DNA of 64,000 bases from an uncultured Paracoccaceae bacterium (GTDB lineage: Bacteria > Pseudomonadota > Alphaproteobacteria > Rhodobacterales > Rhodobacteraceae): the NCBI GenBank assembly GCA_951812615.1, contig CATOSU010000001.1:434001-498000 (forward strand). Direction: 5' to 3'. A program made the position numbers and the translations under genes. The notes beneath the pieces are model-generated. The model saw only the letters and a list, made by a program, of their open reading frames with translations. It was not told where the DNA came from and made no database searches. Of this stretch, positions 51,080 to 59,635 are shown one piece after another. Position 1 is the first letter of the stretch. Each line of letters begins with the position of its first letter.

Positions 51080-52354
51080 ATGAACAGCAGCGCAGAACGG
51101 ATCGTCGTCCTGGGATTGGGATATGTGGGCCTGCCTCTGGCTCTGGGGCTGGCACGCGCAGGTTATGACGTGCTCGGGTACGATCGGGACACGACGCTGA
51201 TCGACATGCTGAACAGCGGTCAGGACCGGAACGGAGAGGTCTCTGACAGCGCGCTTCAGCAGACAACGGCGCGCTTCACCGCCGATGCCGGGGCACTGGG
51301 CAACCGGACGGTTTACATCCTTGCCGTACCAACTCCGATCACCGACGCGAAAACCCCGGATCTGGCACCGCTGCGCAACGCCTGCAGCATGATCGGTCCG
51401 TACCTGCAACCCGGCGATCTGGTAGTCGTGGAATCCACCGTCTATCCGGGCGTGACCGAAGAGATTTGCGGTCCGGTTCTGGCGCAGGCCAGCGGCCTCC
51501 GGCTGTGCGACGACATCAAGCTCGGATACTCACCGGAACGCGTGAACCCCGGCGATGCGGAACATTCGCTTGAAAGCGTGATCAAGATTATCTCGGCCCA
51601 GGACACCGAAACGCTGGACCGGATGGAGCGGTTCTATGCCTCGGTGGTCAAGGCCGGTGTCCATCGGGCTAGCTCGATCATGACGGCCGAGGCCGCGAAG
51701 GTCATCGAAAACACACAGCGCGACCTGAACATCGCCCTGGTTAACGAGTTTTCGCTGATCTTCTCACGGCTCGGACTCGACACGCTCGAAGTGCTGGAAG
51801 CGGCGGGAACCAAGTGGAACTTCCTCCCGTTCAAGCCCGGTCTGGTCGGCGGGCACTGTATTGGCGTCGATCCCTATTATCTTACCTACCGTGCCGAACA
51901 GACCGGGTATCACCCCGAGGTCATTCTGGCCGGGCGCCGGATCAACGACCACATGGGGCTGCATGTGGCCCGTGAACTGGTCAAGGCGATGCTGGCACGA
52001 CAGATGGACCCCAGCCGGTCGCGGGTGCTGATCCTCGGGTTCACGTTCAAGGAAAACTGTTCGGACACCCGCAATACCCGTGTTAGCGACATCGCGTCCG
52101 AATTGCAGAGCTACTCGGTCACCGCGGACGTTCACGATCCCTGGGCCGATCCCGAACAGGTTGCATCCGAATACGGTCTCTCCCTGACCTCCGCGCCCGA
52201 AGCCGGAACCTATGACGCCGTGATTGTCGCCGTTGCGCACAAACAATTCGCAGATATGGGGCCGGACAAGATCCGGGAGTATGGCAAACCCGGCGCACTG
52301 CTCTTTGACGTGAAGGGCATTTTTGGTAAGGCGGGATCAGACCTGAGGCTTTAA
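51080..52354 (+). CDS. nucleotide sugar dehydrogenase (UDP-N-acetyl-hexosamine 6-dehydrogenase type)
   Basis: 424 residues from the ATG at 51080, six bases after CAGGGA; a GTG at 51062 would add six residues. NAD-binding VLGLGYVGLPLALGLARAG (about 9-27), LAVPTPITDAKTPDL, VVESTVYPGVTEE, YSPERVNPGD and the catalytic Cys in GGHCIGVDPYYL are all visible. The pattern is closest to WbpA/TviB-like enzymes that oxidise UDP-GlcNAc or UDP-GalNAc to the uronic acid, but UDP-glucose or GDP-mannose use cannot be excluded. It opens an eight-gene glycan cluster and would supply the charged sugar donor. Confidence 0.92.
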   Translation: MNSSAERIVVLGLGYVGLPLALGLARAGYDVLGYDRDTTLIDMLNSGQDRNGEVSDSALQQTTARFTADAGALGNRTVYILAVPTPITDAKTPDLAPLRNACSMIGPYLQPGDLVVVESTVYPGVTEEICGPVLAQASGLRLCDDIKLGYSPERVNPGDAEHSLESVIKIISAQDTETLDRMERFYASVVKAGVHRASSIMTAEAAKVIENTQRDLNIALVNEFSLIFSRLGLDTLEVLEAAGTKWNFLPFKPGLVGGHCIGVDPYYLTYRAEQTGYHPEVILAGRRINDHMGLHVARELVKAMLARQMDPSRSRVLILGFTFKENCSDTRNTRVSDIASELQSYSVTADVHDPWADPEQVASEYGLSLTSAPEAGTYDAVIVAVAHKQFADMGPDKIREYGKPGALLFDVKGIFGKAGSDLRL

Positions 52355-52360
52355 GCGCAA

Positions 52361-53587
52361 ATGACCAAACCCGCAAACCCAGCGCAGCCGGAAACTCCCG
52401 AGCGTCCACCCCGGATCATGCTGTACAGCCATGATACTTTCGGGCTGGGCCATTTGCGGAGATCAAGCGCATTGGCGGCAGCGGTCACCTCTGCCGTTCC
52501 AAATGCGTCCGCCCTGATCATGACCGGATCCCCGGTGGCGGGGCGGTTTGCCTTTCCCGACCGCGTCGATCATATCCGCCTGCCCGGCGTGACCAAGCGC
52601 AGCGATGGCAGCTATGAATCGCAGACCAACGGCATGCCGATCGAGGACACAGCGGAATTGCGGGCCGGCATCATCCGGACCACCGCAAACCGGTATGATC
52701 CGGACATTCTGATCGTCGACAAGGAACCCACGGGCTTTCGGGGCGAGTTGCTGCCAACACTGGACCTGCTGCAGGAACGGGGGCGCGCGAAGCTGGTCCT
52801 CGGACTGCGTGATGTACTGGACGAACCCGAGGTTCTGGCCGCCGAATGGGAACGCAAGGGTGCGGTGGAAACGACGGAAAGCTACTACCATGAAATCTGG
52901 ATCTATGGAGTCCGGTCGATCTATGATCCGACCGCGGGTCTGGATTTCAGCCCATCGGTACAGTCCCGCATGCACTGGACCGGATACCTGCGGCGCGCCG
53001 AACAAACCGAAACCGCGACCGAACCTGATCAGCCGTACATTCTGATCACACCGGGCGGCGGCGGCGACGGTCAGGCGATGGTCGATCTGGTTTTAGCCGC
53101 ATATGAAAAGGACCCGACCCTCGGCCCCGCCGCAAGGATCGTCTACGGGCCGTTCCTGTCCGGCGAAACCCGGCAGGATTTCGAAGACCGGGTCGCATTG
53201 CTGCAGGGTCGGGTGTCAACGGTCGGCTTCGATTCCCGCATGGAGACACTCTTTGCCGGTGCAGACGGGGTGGTTTGCATGGGCGGCTACAACACTTTTT
53301 GCGAGGTCCTGTCCTTCAACAAACGAGCCGTTATCGTTCCCCGCACCGTGCCGCGGCTGGAACAGTACATCCGCGCCAGCCGGGCCGAAGAACTGGGGCT
53401 GATCCGCATGCTGGATGAAACCCGGGACGGGATGACCGTGGATGGCATGATCGCCGCGATCCGAAACCTCGGACATCAGCCGCTGCCGTCCGAGACGATG
53501 CAGCCCGGGCTGCTTGATGGTCTGGATTATGTCGCCGCGCGGGTCAAAGCCATGCTGGACGGAGCCATGGAGCGCGCCGCCGAATGA
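52361..53587 (+). CDS. predicted glycosyltransferase, MurG/GT28-like (COG4671 type), copy A
   Basis: 408 residues, starting six bases after the dehydrogenase gene. N-terminal lobe: IMLYSHDTFGLGHLRRSSALAA, the nucleotide-free GxGH(L)xR loop of GT28-like enzymes. C-terminal lobe: ILITPGGGGDGQAMV and the donor-binding region GADGVVCMGGYNTFCEVLSFNKRAVIVPR. No membrane segment or signal, so it should act on the cytosolic side. It is a distant paralog of the enzyme at 56504-57643. It overlaps the following glycosyltransferase (ATGA). Donor and acceptor are unknown. Confidence 0.85.
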   Translation: MTKPANPAQPETPERPPRIMLYSHDTFGLGHLRRSSALAAAVTSAVPNASALIMTGSPVAGRFAFPDRVDHIRLPGVTKRSDGSYESQTNGMPIEDTAELRAGIIRTTANRYDPDILIVDKEPTGFRGELLPTLDLLQERGRAKLVLGLRDVLDEPEVLAAEWERKGAVETTESYYHEIWIYGVRSIYDPTAGLDFSPSVQSRMHWTGYLRRAEQTETATEPDQPYILITPGGGGDGQAMVDLVLAAYEKDPTLGPAARIVYGPFLSGETRQDFEDRVALLQGRVSTVGFDSRMETLFAGADGVVCMGGYNTFCEVLSFNKRAVIVPRTVPRLEQYIRASRAEELGLIRMLDETRDGMTVDGMIAAIRNLGHQPLPSETMQPGLLDGLDYVAARVKAMLDGAMERAAE

Positions 53588-54825
53588 CCGCGGTCAAACC
53601 GAACCTCGCCGTGGTCGTCAAAGGGTGGCCGCGTCTTTCGGAAACGTTCATCGCACAGGAGCTGGTCGCGCTGGAACAGGCCGGTCACAGCTTCGAAATC
53701 TGGTCGCTGCGGTTTCCGACCGATACAAAACGCCATGCCCTGCACGACCGGCTGAAGGCCCGGGTGCGGTATCTGCCAGAATACCTGCATCAGGAACCGG
53801 CCCGTGTCCTCGCCGGGTGGCGTGGGGCAAGACGTTTGCCCGGCTACCGGGACGCATGGCGCATCTGGCGGGCCGATCTGGCACGGGACCGGTCGCGAAA
53901 CCGGGTTCGCCGGTTCGGGCAGGCTTGTGTCATCGCGACAGAGCTGGGTCCGGACGTGCGAGCATTTTATGCCCATTTCCTGCATACACCATCCTCGGTC
54001 GCGCGCTATGCCGCGGTCATGCTGGGAATACCGTGGTCGTTCTCGGCCCACGCCAAGGACATCTGGACCAGCCCGGACTGGGAACTGCGCGAAAAACTGA
54101 GCGCCGGGCCGTCCGGCGCCGCGTTTGGTGTCACCTGTACTGCCGTTGGCGCAGAGTTCCTGCGGGAAAGATCCGAAGCCCCCGGGCGGGTGGACCTCGT
54201 CTATCACGGTCTGGACCTTGGCCGGTTTCCTGACGCGCCAGACCGCCAGCCGCGAAAGGCGGATGGAGCCATCAAGCTCCTGTCGGTCGGGCGGCTTGTC
54301 GAAAAGAAGGGGTTCGACCGGCTGATCGACGCGCTGTCCGGCTTGCCGACGACTTTGGATTGGCACTGGACCCATGTGGGCGGCGGCGAACTGAAGGACG
54401 AAATGAGGACCCGGGCGGCAACGGCAGGCCTGACCGACAGGATCACGTGGCGTGGTGCCTGCGATCAACAGGAAGTGATTGCCCTGATGCGGGAAAGCGA
54501 TCTCTTCGTTTTGCCCAGCCGCGTTGCCGGCAATGGCGACCGTGACGGCCTGCCGAATGTCCTGATGGAGGCCGCTTCGCAGCGGTTACCAATCCTGACC
54601 ACACCGGTTTCCGCAATCCCGGAATTCGTCAAGGACGGCGTACACGGCCGGTTGAGCGAGGACACGCCCGCCGCGCTGGCGCAGGCGATCACCGATATCG
54701 CCGCCGATCCTGCGACGGCGGAACAAAGGGCCGATGCCGCGCTGGAACGACTACATCGTGACTTCACCATGGCCCCCGGCATCGAACGTTTGTCCGCCCG
54801 GCTGACCACGCTGACCGGAACCTGA
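53584..54825 (+). CDS. family 4 glycosyltransferase, copy 1
   Basis: 413 residues with the GT-B fold. N-terminal VVVKGWPRLSETFIAQELVALE is the start found in WcaL/AmsK-like colanic-acid enzymes. The C-terminal lobe has LLSVGRLVEKKGFDRLIDAL, HVGGGELKDEM and FVLPSRVAGNGDRDGLPNVLMEAASQRLPILTT, with the E-x7-E type donor-site pattern. Retaining transferase, using a nucleotide-sugar donor, likely cytosolic. ATGA overlap with the gene before; three bases separate it from the gene after. Confidence 0.9.
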   Translation: MTAVKPNLAVVVKGWPRLSETFIAQELVALEQAGHSFEIWSLRFPTDTKRHALHDRLKARVRYLPEYLHQEPARVLAGWRGARRLPGYRDAWRIWRADLARDRSRNRVRRFGQACVIATELGPDVRAFYAHFLHTPSSVARYAAVMLGIPWSFSAHAKDIWTSPDWELREKLSAGPSGAAFGVTCTAVGAEFLRERSEAPGRVDLVYHGLDLGRFPDAPDRQPRKADGAIKLLSVGRLVEKKGFDRLIDALSGLPTTLDWHWTHVGGGELKDEMRTRAATAGLTDRITWRGACDQQEVIALMRESDLFVLPSRVAGNGDRDGLPNVLMEAASQRLPILTTPVSAIPEFVKDGVHGRLSEDTPAALAQAITDIAADPATAEQRADAALERLHRDFTMAPGIERLSARLTTLTGT

Positions 54826-54828
54826 GCC

Positions 54829-55920
54829 ATGGCCGATATTGCGTTCTATGCCCCGCTGAAATCGCCTCACCATCCGGTTCCGTCCGGCGAACGCGAAATG
54901 GCGCGCAACCTGATCATGGCGATCGGACAGGGTTTGCCGGATGGAAATGTGCGGCTGGTTTCCGAATTGCGCAGCCATGTGGCAGACGGCGACAGCGAAA
55001 TGCAGACTGCGCTGTTCGCAGCCGCCGAGGCCGAAGCGGCACGCATCCTTGCAGACCCGGCCAGCCGCGAACTCGCGCTTTGGGTGACGTATCACAACTA
55101 TTACAAATCCCCCGACCTGCTTGGGCCCGGTGTCAGCACCGCGCTGGGTATTCCTTACGTGATCGTCGAAGCCAGCCGGGCGCGCAGCCGCCTGACCGGA
55201 CCATGGGCCCGGTTTGCCGCCGCCGCCGAAGCGGCAAGCGACGCGGCATCGGTTATCTACTACGTAACCGAGCTTGATCTCCTCACCCTCAGCCGCGACC
55301 AGACAGACGCGCAGACCCTTGTCCATTTGCGTCCCTTTCTGCCGGTCGATACGTTGCCGGAAGAAACTGTTCGCATGCCGGGCCGCATTCTGACGGTGGG
55401 AATGTTCAGGGGACGGGACAAGCTGGAAAGCTACAGGATCATCGCCAAAACGCTGGCCCTGCTGGACACAGATGACTGGCAGCTGGACATCGCCGGCGAC
55501 GGGCCGGTGCGCACCGAGGTCGAAGCCCTCGTGGCACCGTTCGGCAACAAGGTCCGGTTTCTGGGTCAGCTTGACCGCCCGGCGCTCGACGCGGCCTACA
55601 GGTCCGCGTCCGTTTTTCTCTGGCCGGGTTACAACGAGGCATATGGCATGGTTTATCTCGAAGCACAGGCCGCCGGGGTGCCGGTCGTGGCACAGGACCG
55701 CGATGGCGTGCGCGACGTGGTGGCGCCGGCAGACTACCCCGCGCCCGATGAAGGCGGCGCCGGTCTGGCGCGGATGCTCCAGAGATTGCTGGACGATCCC
55801 GCCTATTGCCTCAAACGCGGTCTGGCCGCGCGCGACCATGTCGCCGGGCGCCATTTGCTCGGGTCTGCCAGCGCACAATTCTGGTCCGGGGGCCGGCACC
55901 TGAAAGGAGCATTGGCATGA
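54829..55920 (+). CDS. family 4 glycosyltransferase, copy 2
   Basis: 363 residues, GT-B fold. N-terminal YAPLKSPHHPVPSGEREMARNL, then in the C-terminal lobe ILTVGMFRGRDKLESYRIIAKTLALL, LDIAGDGPVRTEVEAL, FLGQLDRPALDAAYRSASVFLWPGYNEAYGMVYLEAQAAGVPVV, the last holding the E-x7-E donor site. It ends in an ATGA overlap with the histidine phosphatase gene. Donor and acceptor unknown. Confidence 0.9.
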   Translation: MADIAFYAPLKSPHHPVPSGEREMARNLIMAIGQGLPDGNVRLVSELRSHVADGDSEMQTALFAAAEAEAARILADPASRELALWVTYHNYYKSPDLLGPGVSTALGIPYVIVEASRARSRLTGPWARFAAAAEAASDAASVIYYVTELDLLTLSRDQTDAQTLVHLRPFLPVDTLPEETVRMPGRILTVGMFRGRDKLESYRIIAKTLALLDTDDWQLDIAGDGPVRTEVEALVAPFGNKVRFLGQLDRPALDAAYRSASVFLWPGYNEAYGMVYLEAQAAGVPVVAQDRDGVRDVVAPADYPAPDEGGAGLARMLQRLLDDPAYCLKRGLAARDHVAGRHLLGSASAQFWSGGRHLKGALA

Positions 55921-56507
55921 TACGCATCGCTCTCATCCGCCACGGCCATACCGAATGGAACCGGGCCGGACGCATACAGGGCCGCAGCGACATTCCGCTG
56001 GATCCCGAGGCCCGTTCGGACCTGTCGCAGCTGTGCCTGCCGCCGCCATGGAACCGGGCACGCCTGTGGTCCAGCCCGCTGGCCCGGGCGTCTGAAACCG
56101 CCCGCCTGATCAGTAACCGGGATCCCGATCCGGCCACCGAACTGACCGAGATGAACTGGGGCGACTGGGAGGGCAAACGCGGTGTCGACCTGCTGGCGCA
56201 GCCCGGATCCGGCTACAAGCACATCGAAGAATGGGGATGGGGGTTTTGCCCGCCGAACGGGGAAAGCGTGGCGGATGTGCGTGACCGGCTGATGCCGTGG
56301 CTGAATGCGCTGGACGAGGACGCCGTCGCCGTCTGCCATATCGGGATCATGCGCGTGTTGTTGGCGATGGCGCATGGCTGGGACTTCGCCGGAACCGCAC
56401 CTTTCAAAATCAAACGCAACCGGCTGTTTGTTCTCCGGCGAACCTCGGATGGCCTTTTGCCGGACGGGGAACCGGTGCGATTGATCCGGCGGGACAACGC
56501 CGAATGA
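55917..56507 (+). CDS. histidine phosphatase family protein
   Basis: 196 residues from the ATG at 55917, with AAGGAG about eight bases upstream. The phosphohistidine motif is ALIRHGHTEWNRAGRIQGRSD (His near residue 10), LWSSPLARASETA follows, the acid is in EMNWGDWEGKRG, and the second histidine is in VAVCHIGIMRVLL. The family removes phosphate from small molecules or isomerises it. Inside a glycosyltransferase cluster it probably dephosphorylates a sugar-phosphate intermediate, similar to the paired transferase/phosphatase steps of compatible-solute and glycerate-glycoside pathways (inference). Confidence 0.9.
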   Translation: MIRIALIRHGHTEWNRAGRIQGRSDIPLDPEARSDLSQLCLPPPWNRARLWSSPLARASETARLISNRDPDPATELTEMNWGDWEGKRGVDLLAQPGSGYKHIEEWGWGFCPPNGESVADVRDRLMPWLNALDEDAVAVCHIGIMRVLLAMAHGWDFAGTAPFKIKRNRLFVLRRTSDGLLPDGEPVRLIRRDNAE

Positions 56508-57643
56508 AGGTGATGATTGTCGTTACCCACCTGCTGGGCACCGGCCACTTGAGCCGGGCGCTCACACTTGCCCATGCGTTCCGGTCAGAAGGCCATGACG
56601 TATTGTTGGCCAGCGGTGGCATGCCGGTGCCGCATCTGAATGCGGACAGTCTGAACCTGCTGCAGCTCCCGCCGCTTCGATCAGATGGCACGAATTTCAC
56701 GCGGCTGCTCTGTGCAAGCGCCGCACCCGCAGATGAAGCCTACCTGAATCAACGATCGGATGCGCTCGCCCGGGCTCAGGCGGCATTCGAACCGGATTGC
56801 CTGATTTGCGAATTGTATCCATTTGGCCGCCGGATTCTGTCCGATGAATTTGACACGCTCCTCTCTGCGGCCCGAATTCAGGACCGGCCACCCGTGGTCC
56901 TGTCCTCGATCCGCGATATCCTCGCGCCGCCGTCCAAAGCGGCCAAGGCCGAACGGACCGAAGACATCATCTGTTCCCGGTTTGATGCTGTTCTGGTTCA
57001 TTCCGACCCGTCCGTTACGCGGCTGAACATCAGCTGGCCGGTGACGAAGCGGCTGGAACCCTTCCTGCGCTACACCGGGTATGTCGCGCCGGCGCCGGCC
57101 GGCCCGCACCCCGACCGTGCCGGCAGCGGAGACATTCTGGTAACCTCCGGCGGCGGCCCGGTTGGTGATGAACTGTTTCATGCAGCCCTGTCCGCTGCAG
57201 CCCGGGACAGCGGCCGGACATGGCGGCTTCTGGTCGGCGGATCAAACCGGGACGCCCGTATCGAAGCGCTGCAGCGCAAGGCCCCCACAAACGCGGTTGT
57301 TCAACCCGCCCGGCCAGATTTCCGACAGATGCTGTTTCACGCCGCAGCCTCGGTCAGCATGTGCGGTTACAACACCACCATGGACCTGCTTCAGGCCGGA
57401 ACACCCGCGGTTCTGATCCCGTTTGACGACGGAAACGAGGTTGAACAGACCTTGCGCGCAAAAAGCCTGACGGGTGTGCCCGGCATCAGAACGGTTTCAA
57501 GCGCCGATCTGTCGCCGGAGACGTTGCTGGCCGCGTTGGCTGATGTCACGACCGCGTCAAAGCGCAGCGTTGCGGGATTTCGTTTTGACGGCGCAGCGGA
57601 CTCGGTGCGTATAGCACAGGAAATGGCAGAGGCCCGGCCATGA
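56504..57643 (+). CDS. predicted glycosyltransferase, MurG/GT28-like (COG4671 type), copy B
   Basis: 379 residues from the ATG at 56504 (ATGA overlap). N-terminal VVTHLLGTGHLSRALTLAHAF matches the GxGHLxR loop of copy A at 52361, and the C-terminal lobe has ILVTSGGGPVGDELF and VSMCGYNTTMDLLQAGTPAVLIPF, parallel to GYNTF in copy A. No membrane segment or signal. Two such enzymes within one operon imply two related transfer steps, or two linkages to similar acceptors. Confidence 0.87.
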   Translation: MKVMIVVTHLLGTGHLSRALTLAHAFRSEGHDVLLASGGMPVPHLNADSLNLLQLPPLRSDGTNFTRLLCASAAPADEAYLNQRSDALARAQAAFEPDCLICELYPFGRRILSDEFDTLLSAARIQDRPPVVLSSIRDILAPPSKAAKAERTEDIICSRFDAVLVHSDPSVTRLNISWPVTKRLEPFLRYTGYVAPAPAGPHPDRAGSGDILVTSGGGPVGDELFHAALSAAARDSGRTWRLLVGGSNRDARIEALQRKAPTNAVVQPARPDFRQMLFHAAASVSMCGYNTTMDLLQAGTPAVLIPFDDGNEVEQTLRAKSLTGVPGIRTVSSADLSPETLLAALADVTTASKRSVAGFRFDGAADSVRIAQEMAEARP

Positions 57644-58416
57644 CGATCAATTGGACACCGCTGGACCAGGAACTGGAGCGCTGGAGCGGCGACCATCGCA
57701 CGATCCCGGTTTGGTGGCGCGACGACGACGCGGTTTCGGTCACCCCTGCCCTGCAACGGCTGAGACAGGTGTCGGATGATCTGAATGTCCCCGTTCATCT
57801 GGCCGTGATCCCGGCACATGCACAGGCCGAGCTTGGCGGGTATCTGAACGATCATACGAACCTGCTGGCCGTCGTGCACGGCTGGGCGCACAAGGACCAT
57901 GCACCACGCAAGGAAAAGAAGGCAGAGTTCGGCGACCACCGCCCGGTGGACGTGATGTCGGCGTCCTGCAGCGACGGATTGCGCCACCTGCAGGACATGT
58001 TCGGTCCGCGGTTGTCGCCCATGTTCGTGCCTCCGTGGAACCGGGTATCAGCGGAGCTGATCAAGCAGCTTCCCGCCTGCGGGTACCGCGCCATTTCAAC
58101 GTTCAAACCCCGCAGCGCACCGTTTGCCGCCCCCGGTCTGTACCGGATCAACACACATCTCGACCCGATCAACTGGCGGGGTGGAAAAACGCTGGTTGAC
58201 CCGGACAAACTGATCCTCCAGATCGCGCAGCAGCTTGCCGAGCGGCGAACCGGGCAGTCGGATGCCGACGAACCCTATGGAATTCTCACCCATCATCTGG
58301 TGCATGACGAACCGATATGGTCTTTCTGCGAGGCGCTGCTGAGCCGTCTGGCAGCGGGGCCGGTGCGTTTGTGGACCGCGGACGAACTGAACAGGAATAC
58401 AGGAGATCAGCCATGA
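57640..58416 (+). CDS. polysaccharide deacetylase family protein (cytosolic)
   Basis: 258 residues. The NodB-like fold is suggested by PVWWRDDDAVS (metal Asp pair region, about 23-33), VVHGWAHKDHAP with the His ligands (about 78-89), and FVPPWNRVSAEL (about 128-139). It has no signal peptide, so it acts in the cytosol on a small or lipid-linked precursor and not on finished wall polymer. It would remove an N- or O-acetyl group, which fits an N-acetyl-hexosamine-derived donor from the first gene of the cluster. ATGA overlaps on both sides. Confidence 0.85.
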   Translation: MTINWTPLDQELERWSGDHRTIPVWWRDDDAVSVTPALQRLRQVSDDLNVPVHLAVIPAHAQAELGGYLNDHTNLLAVVHGWAHKDHAPRKEKKAEFGDHRPVDVMSASCSDGLRHLQDMFGPRLSPMFVPPWNRVSAELIKQLPACGYRAISTFKPRSAPFAAPGLYRINTHLDPINWRGGKTLVDPDKLILQIAQQLAERRTGQSDADEPYGILTHHLVHDEPIWSFCEALLSRLAAGPVRLWTADELNRNTGDQP

Positions 58417-58889
58417 GCCGACTGGACAGCATGTTGCGCCGCCTCGCGGCGCAGAGGGACGGGCTGAACTGGGCCGCCGAACTGCTGCAAGGCAAACCGG
58501 GCGACGCGCTTGATCTGGGATTGGGGAACGGGCGCACCTATGACCATCTGCGCGAAATCCTGCCCGACCGGCGGATCTGGGTGATTGACCGGGTTTTGCA
58601 ATGCCACCCGTCCTACACGCCGCCCGAGGCAGATCTGCTGCTTGGCGAAGCGGAACCGATGCTGCGGAAACTGGCGGATACCGGCGCCAGGGTCCTGCTG
58701 GCGCATTATGATTTCGGTCAGGGCATCAAAGAGGATGACGTCGCCGAAGCCGCCCGCCTGAGCCCGCTGATCGCATCCGTCGTGGAAGAGGGCGGCATCA
58801 TCATCTCGGGCCAGCCTCTGGTGGGGTTGGAACAGATCACCGGCCCGGCCAGCATCGCCAAAGACCGGTACCTGTTCTACCGCGCCTGA
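58413..58889 (+). CDS. class I SAM-dependent methyltransferase, small, last gene of the glycan cluster
   Basis: 158 residues from the ATG at 58413, with AGGAG eight bases upstream and an ATGA overlap with the deacetylase gene. SAM motif I is LDLGLGNGRTYDHL (about 32-45), then IWVIDRVLQCHP and VLLAHYDFGQG. It is a paralog of the methyltransferase at 39847-40347. It could methylate a sugar hydroxyl or a newly freed amine made by the deacetylase (inference). It ends the cluster; no terminator is obvious after it. Confidence 0.85.
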   Translation: MSRLDSMLRRLAAQRDGLNWAAELLQGKPGDALDLGLGNGRTYDHLREILPDRRIWVIDRVLQCHPSYTPPEADLLLGEAEPMLRKLADTGARVLLAHYDFGQGIKEDDVAEAARLSPLIASVVEEGGIIISGQPLVGLEQITGPASIAKDRYLFYRA

Positions 58890-59635
58890 CGGGCAGGTGA
58901 GATGGGACACTTTAAACTGCGTAACCGGAAGAGGCCGGAAGAAGGCTGTGAAAACAGGGGCTTTAAGAGGACGTGGCGTGAAGGCTGGAACTAAACAATG
59001 TGTCTGCAAATTTCGTGGAAAACGGCGAGAGTTCCCAGTTCGCCGGAATCCAGGACACATTGTCCTGCAAACTGGGTGGTGCGAGCCAAGTCCTGTTCAA
59101 TAAACGATAAAACAGATGACGCGTGGCGTCGCTAGCCGCCGAGGCAGCATGTCCTTCCCCCCTTAGAACTGGGTCATCACACTGACCTTGAGAGGGGGAT
59201 TTGCGATGGCGAGGAAGCGACACTCAGACGAAGACGTACTGAAGCTGCTGCGTGAGATCGAGTTGAAGCTAACGGCAGGCGACGATGTTGCCTATTCAGA
59301 GACAAAGATGTGCTTTCTGTTTTCAGGCGCGGTCGAAATCGTCGCCGGGTTTTCAAGTGTGCCGATACAGATCCCCACCCGATCGGCCACCGCTCGAAGG
59401 TCAAGGCCGGTTTGATCCTGCATTCAGAGCCGAAATGAACACAGCGGCCGTCCGATGTGAGTGTGAACACGGCTGGATCGCCTTGGAAGAAGGCCAAGGG
59501 CGCCCGTTCGATTTTCCACACAGAACTTTCGTTGCCGCTGCTTTGTTCCTATGGCCCTGTCGTTACGCAGCGCGGTCTTCTCCGGTCAAACTTGGGCAGC
59601 CGGAAGCCAAGTCTCGCTATCTGGCGAGTTTGCAC
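58890..59635. other. gene-free stretch with transposon debris
   Basis: 746 bases between the glycan cluster and the TIM-barrel regulator. Short open frames exist on both strands, but none has a ribosome site with a family I recognise. 59150-59292 is an IS3-type remnant. The rest, 58890-59149 and 59293-59635, appears non-coding; two C/G-rich inverted patterns near 59040-59090 are too imperfect to call. It looks like a former insertion site that has decayed. Confidence 0.6.
59150..59292 (+). mobile_element. remnant of an IS3-family element (left end and start of orfA)
   Basis: TGTCCTTCCCCCCTTAGAAC at 59150 resembles the terminal repeat of IS3-group elements. It is followed by a GAGAGGGGG ribosome site and an ATG at 59206 that opens MARKRHSDEDVLKLLREIEL and then KLTAGDDV, the usual first residues of the IS3-type OrfA helix-turn-helix protein. 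The match stops after about 29 codons near 59292, where the sequence changes and the frame runs out; no orfB follows. Only the first end of the element survives. Confidence 0.75.
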
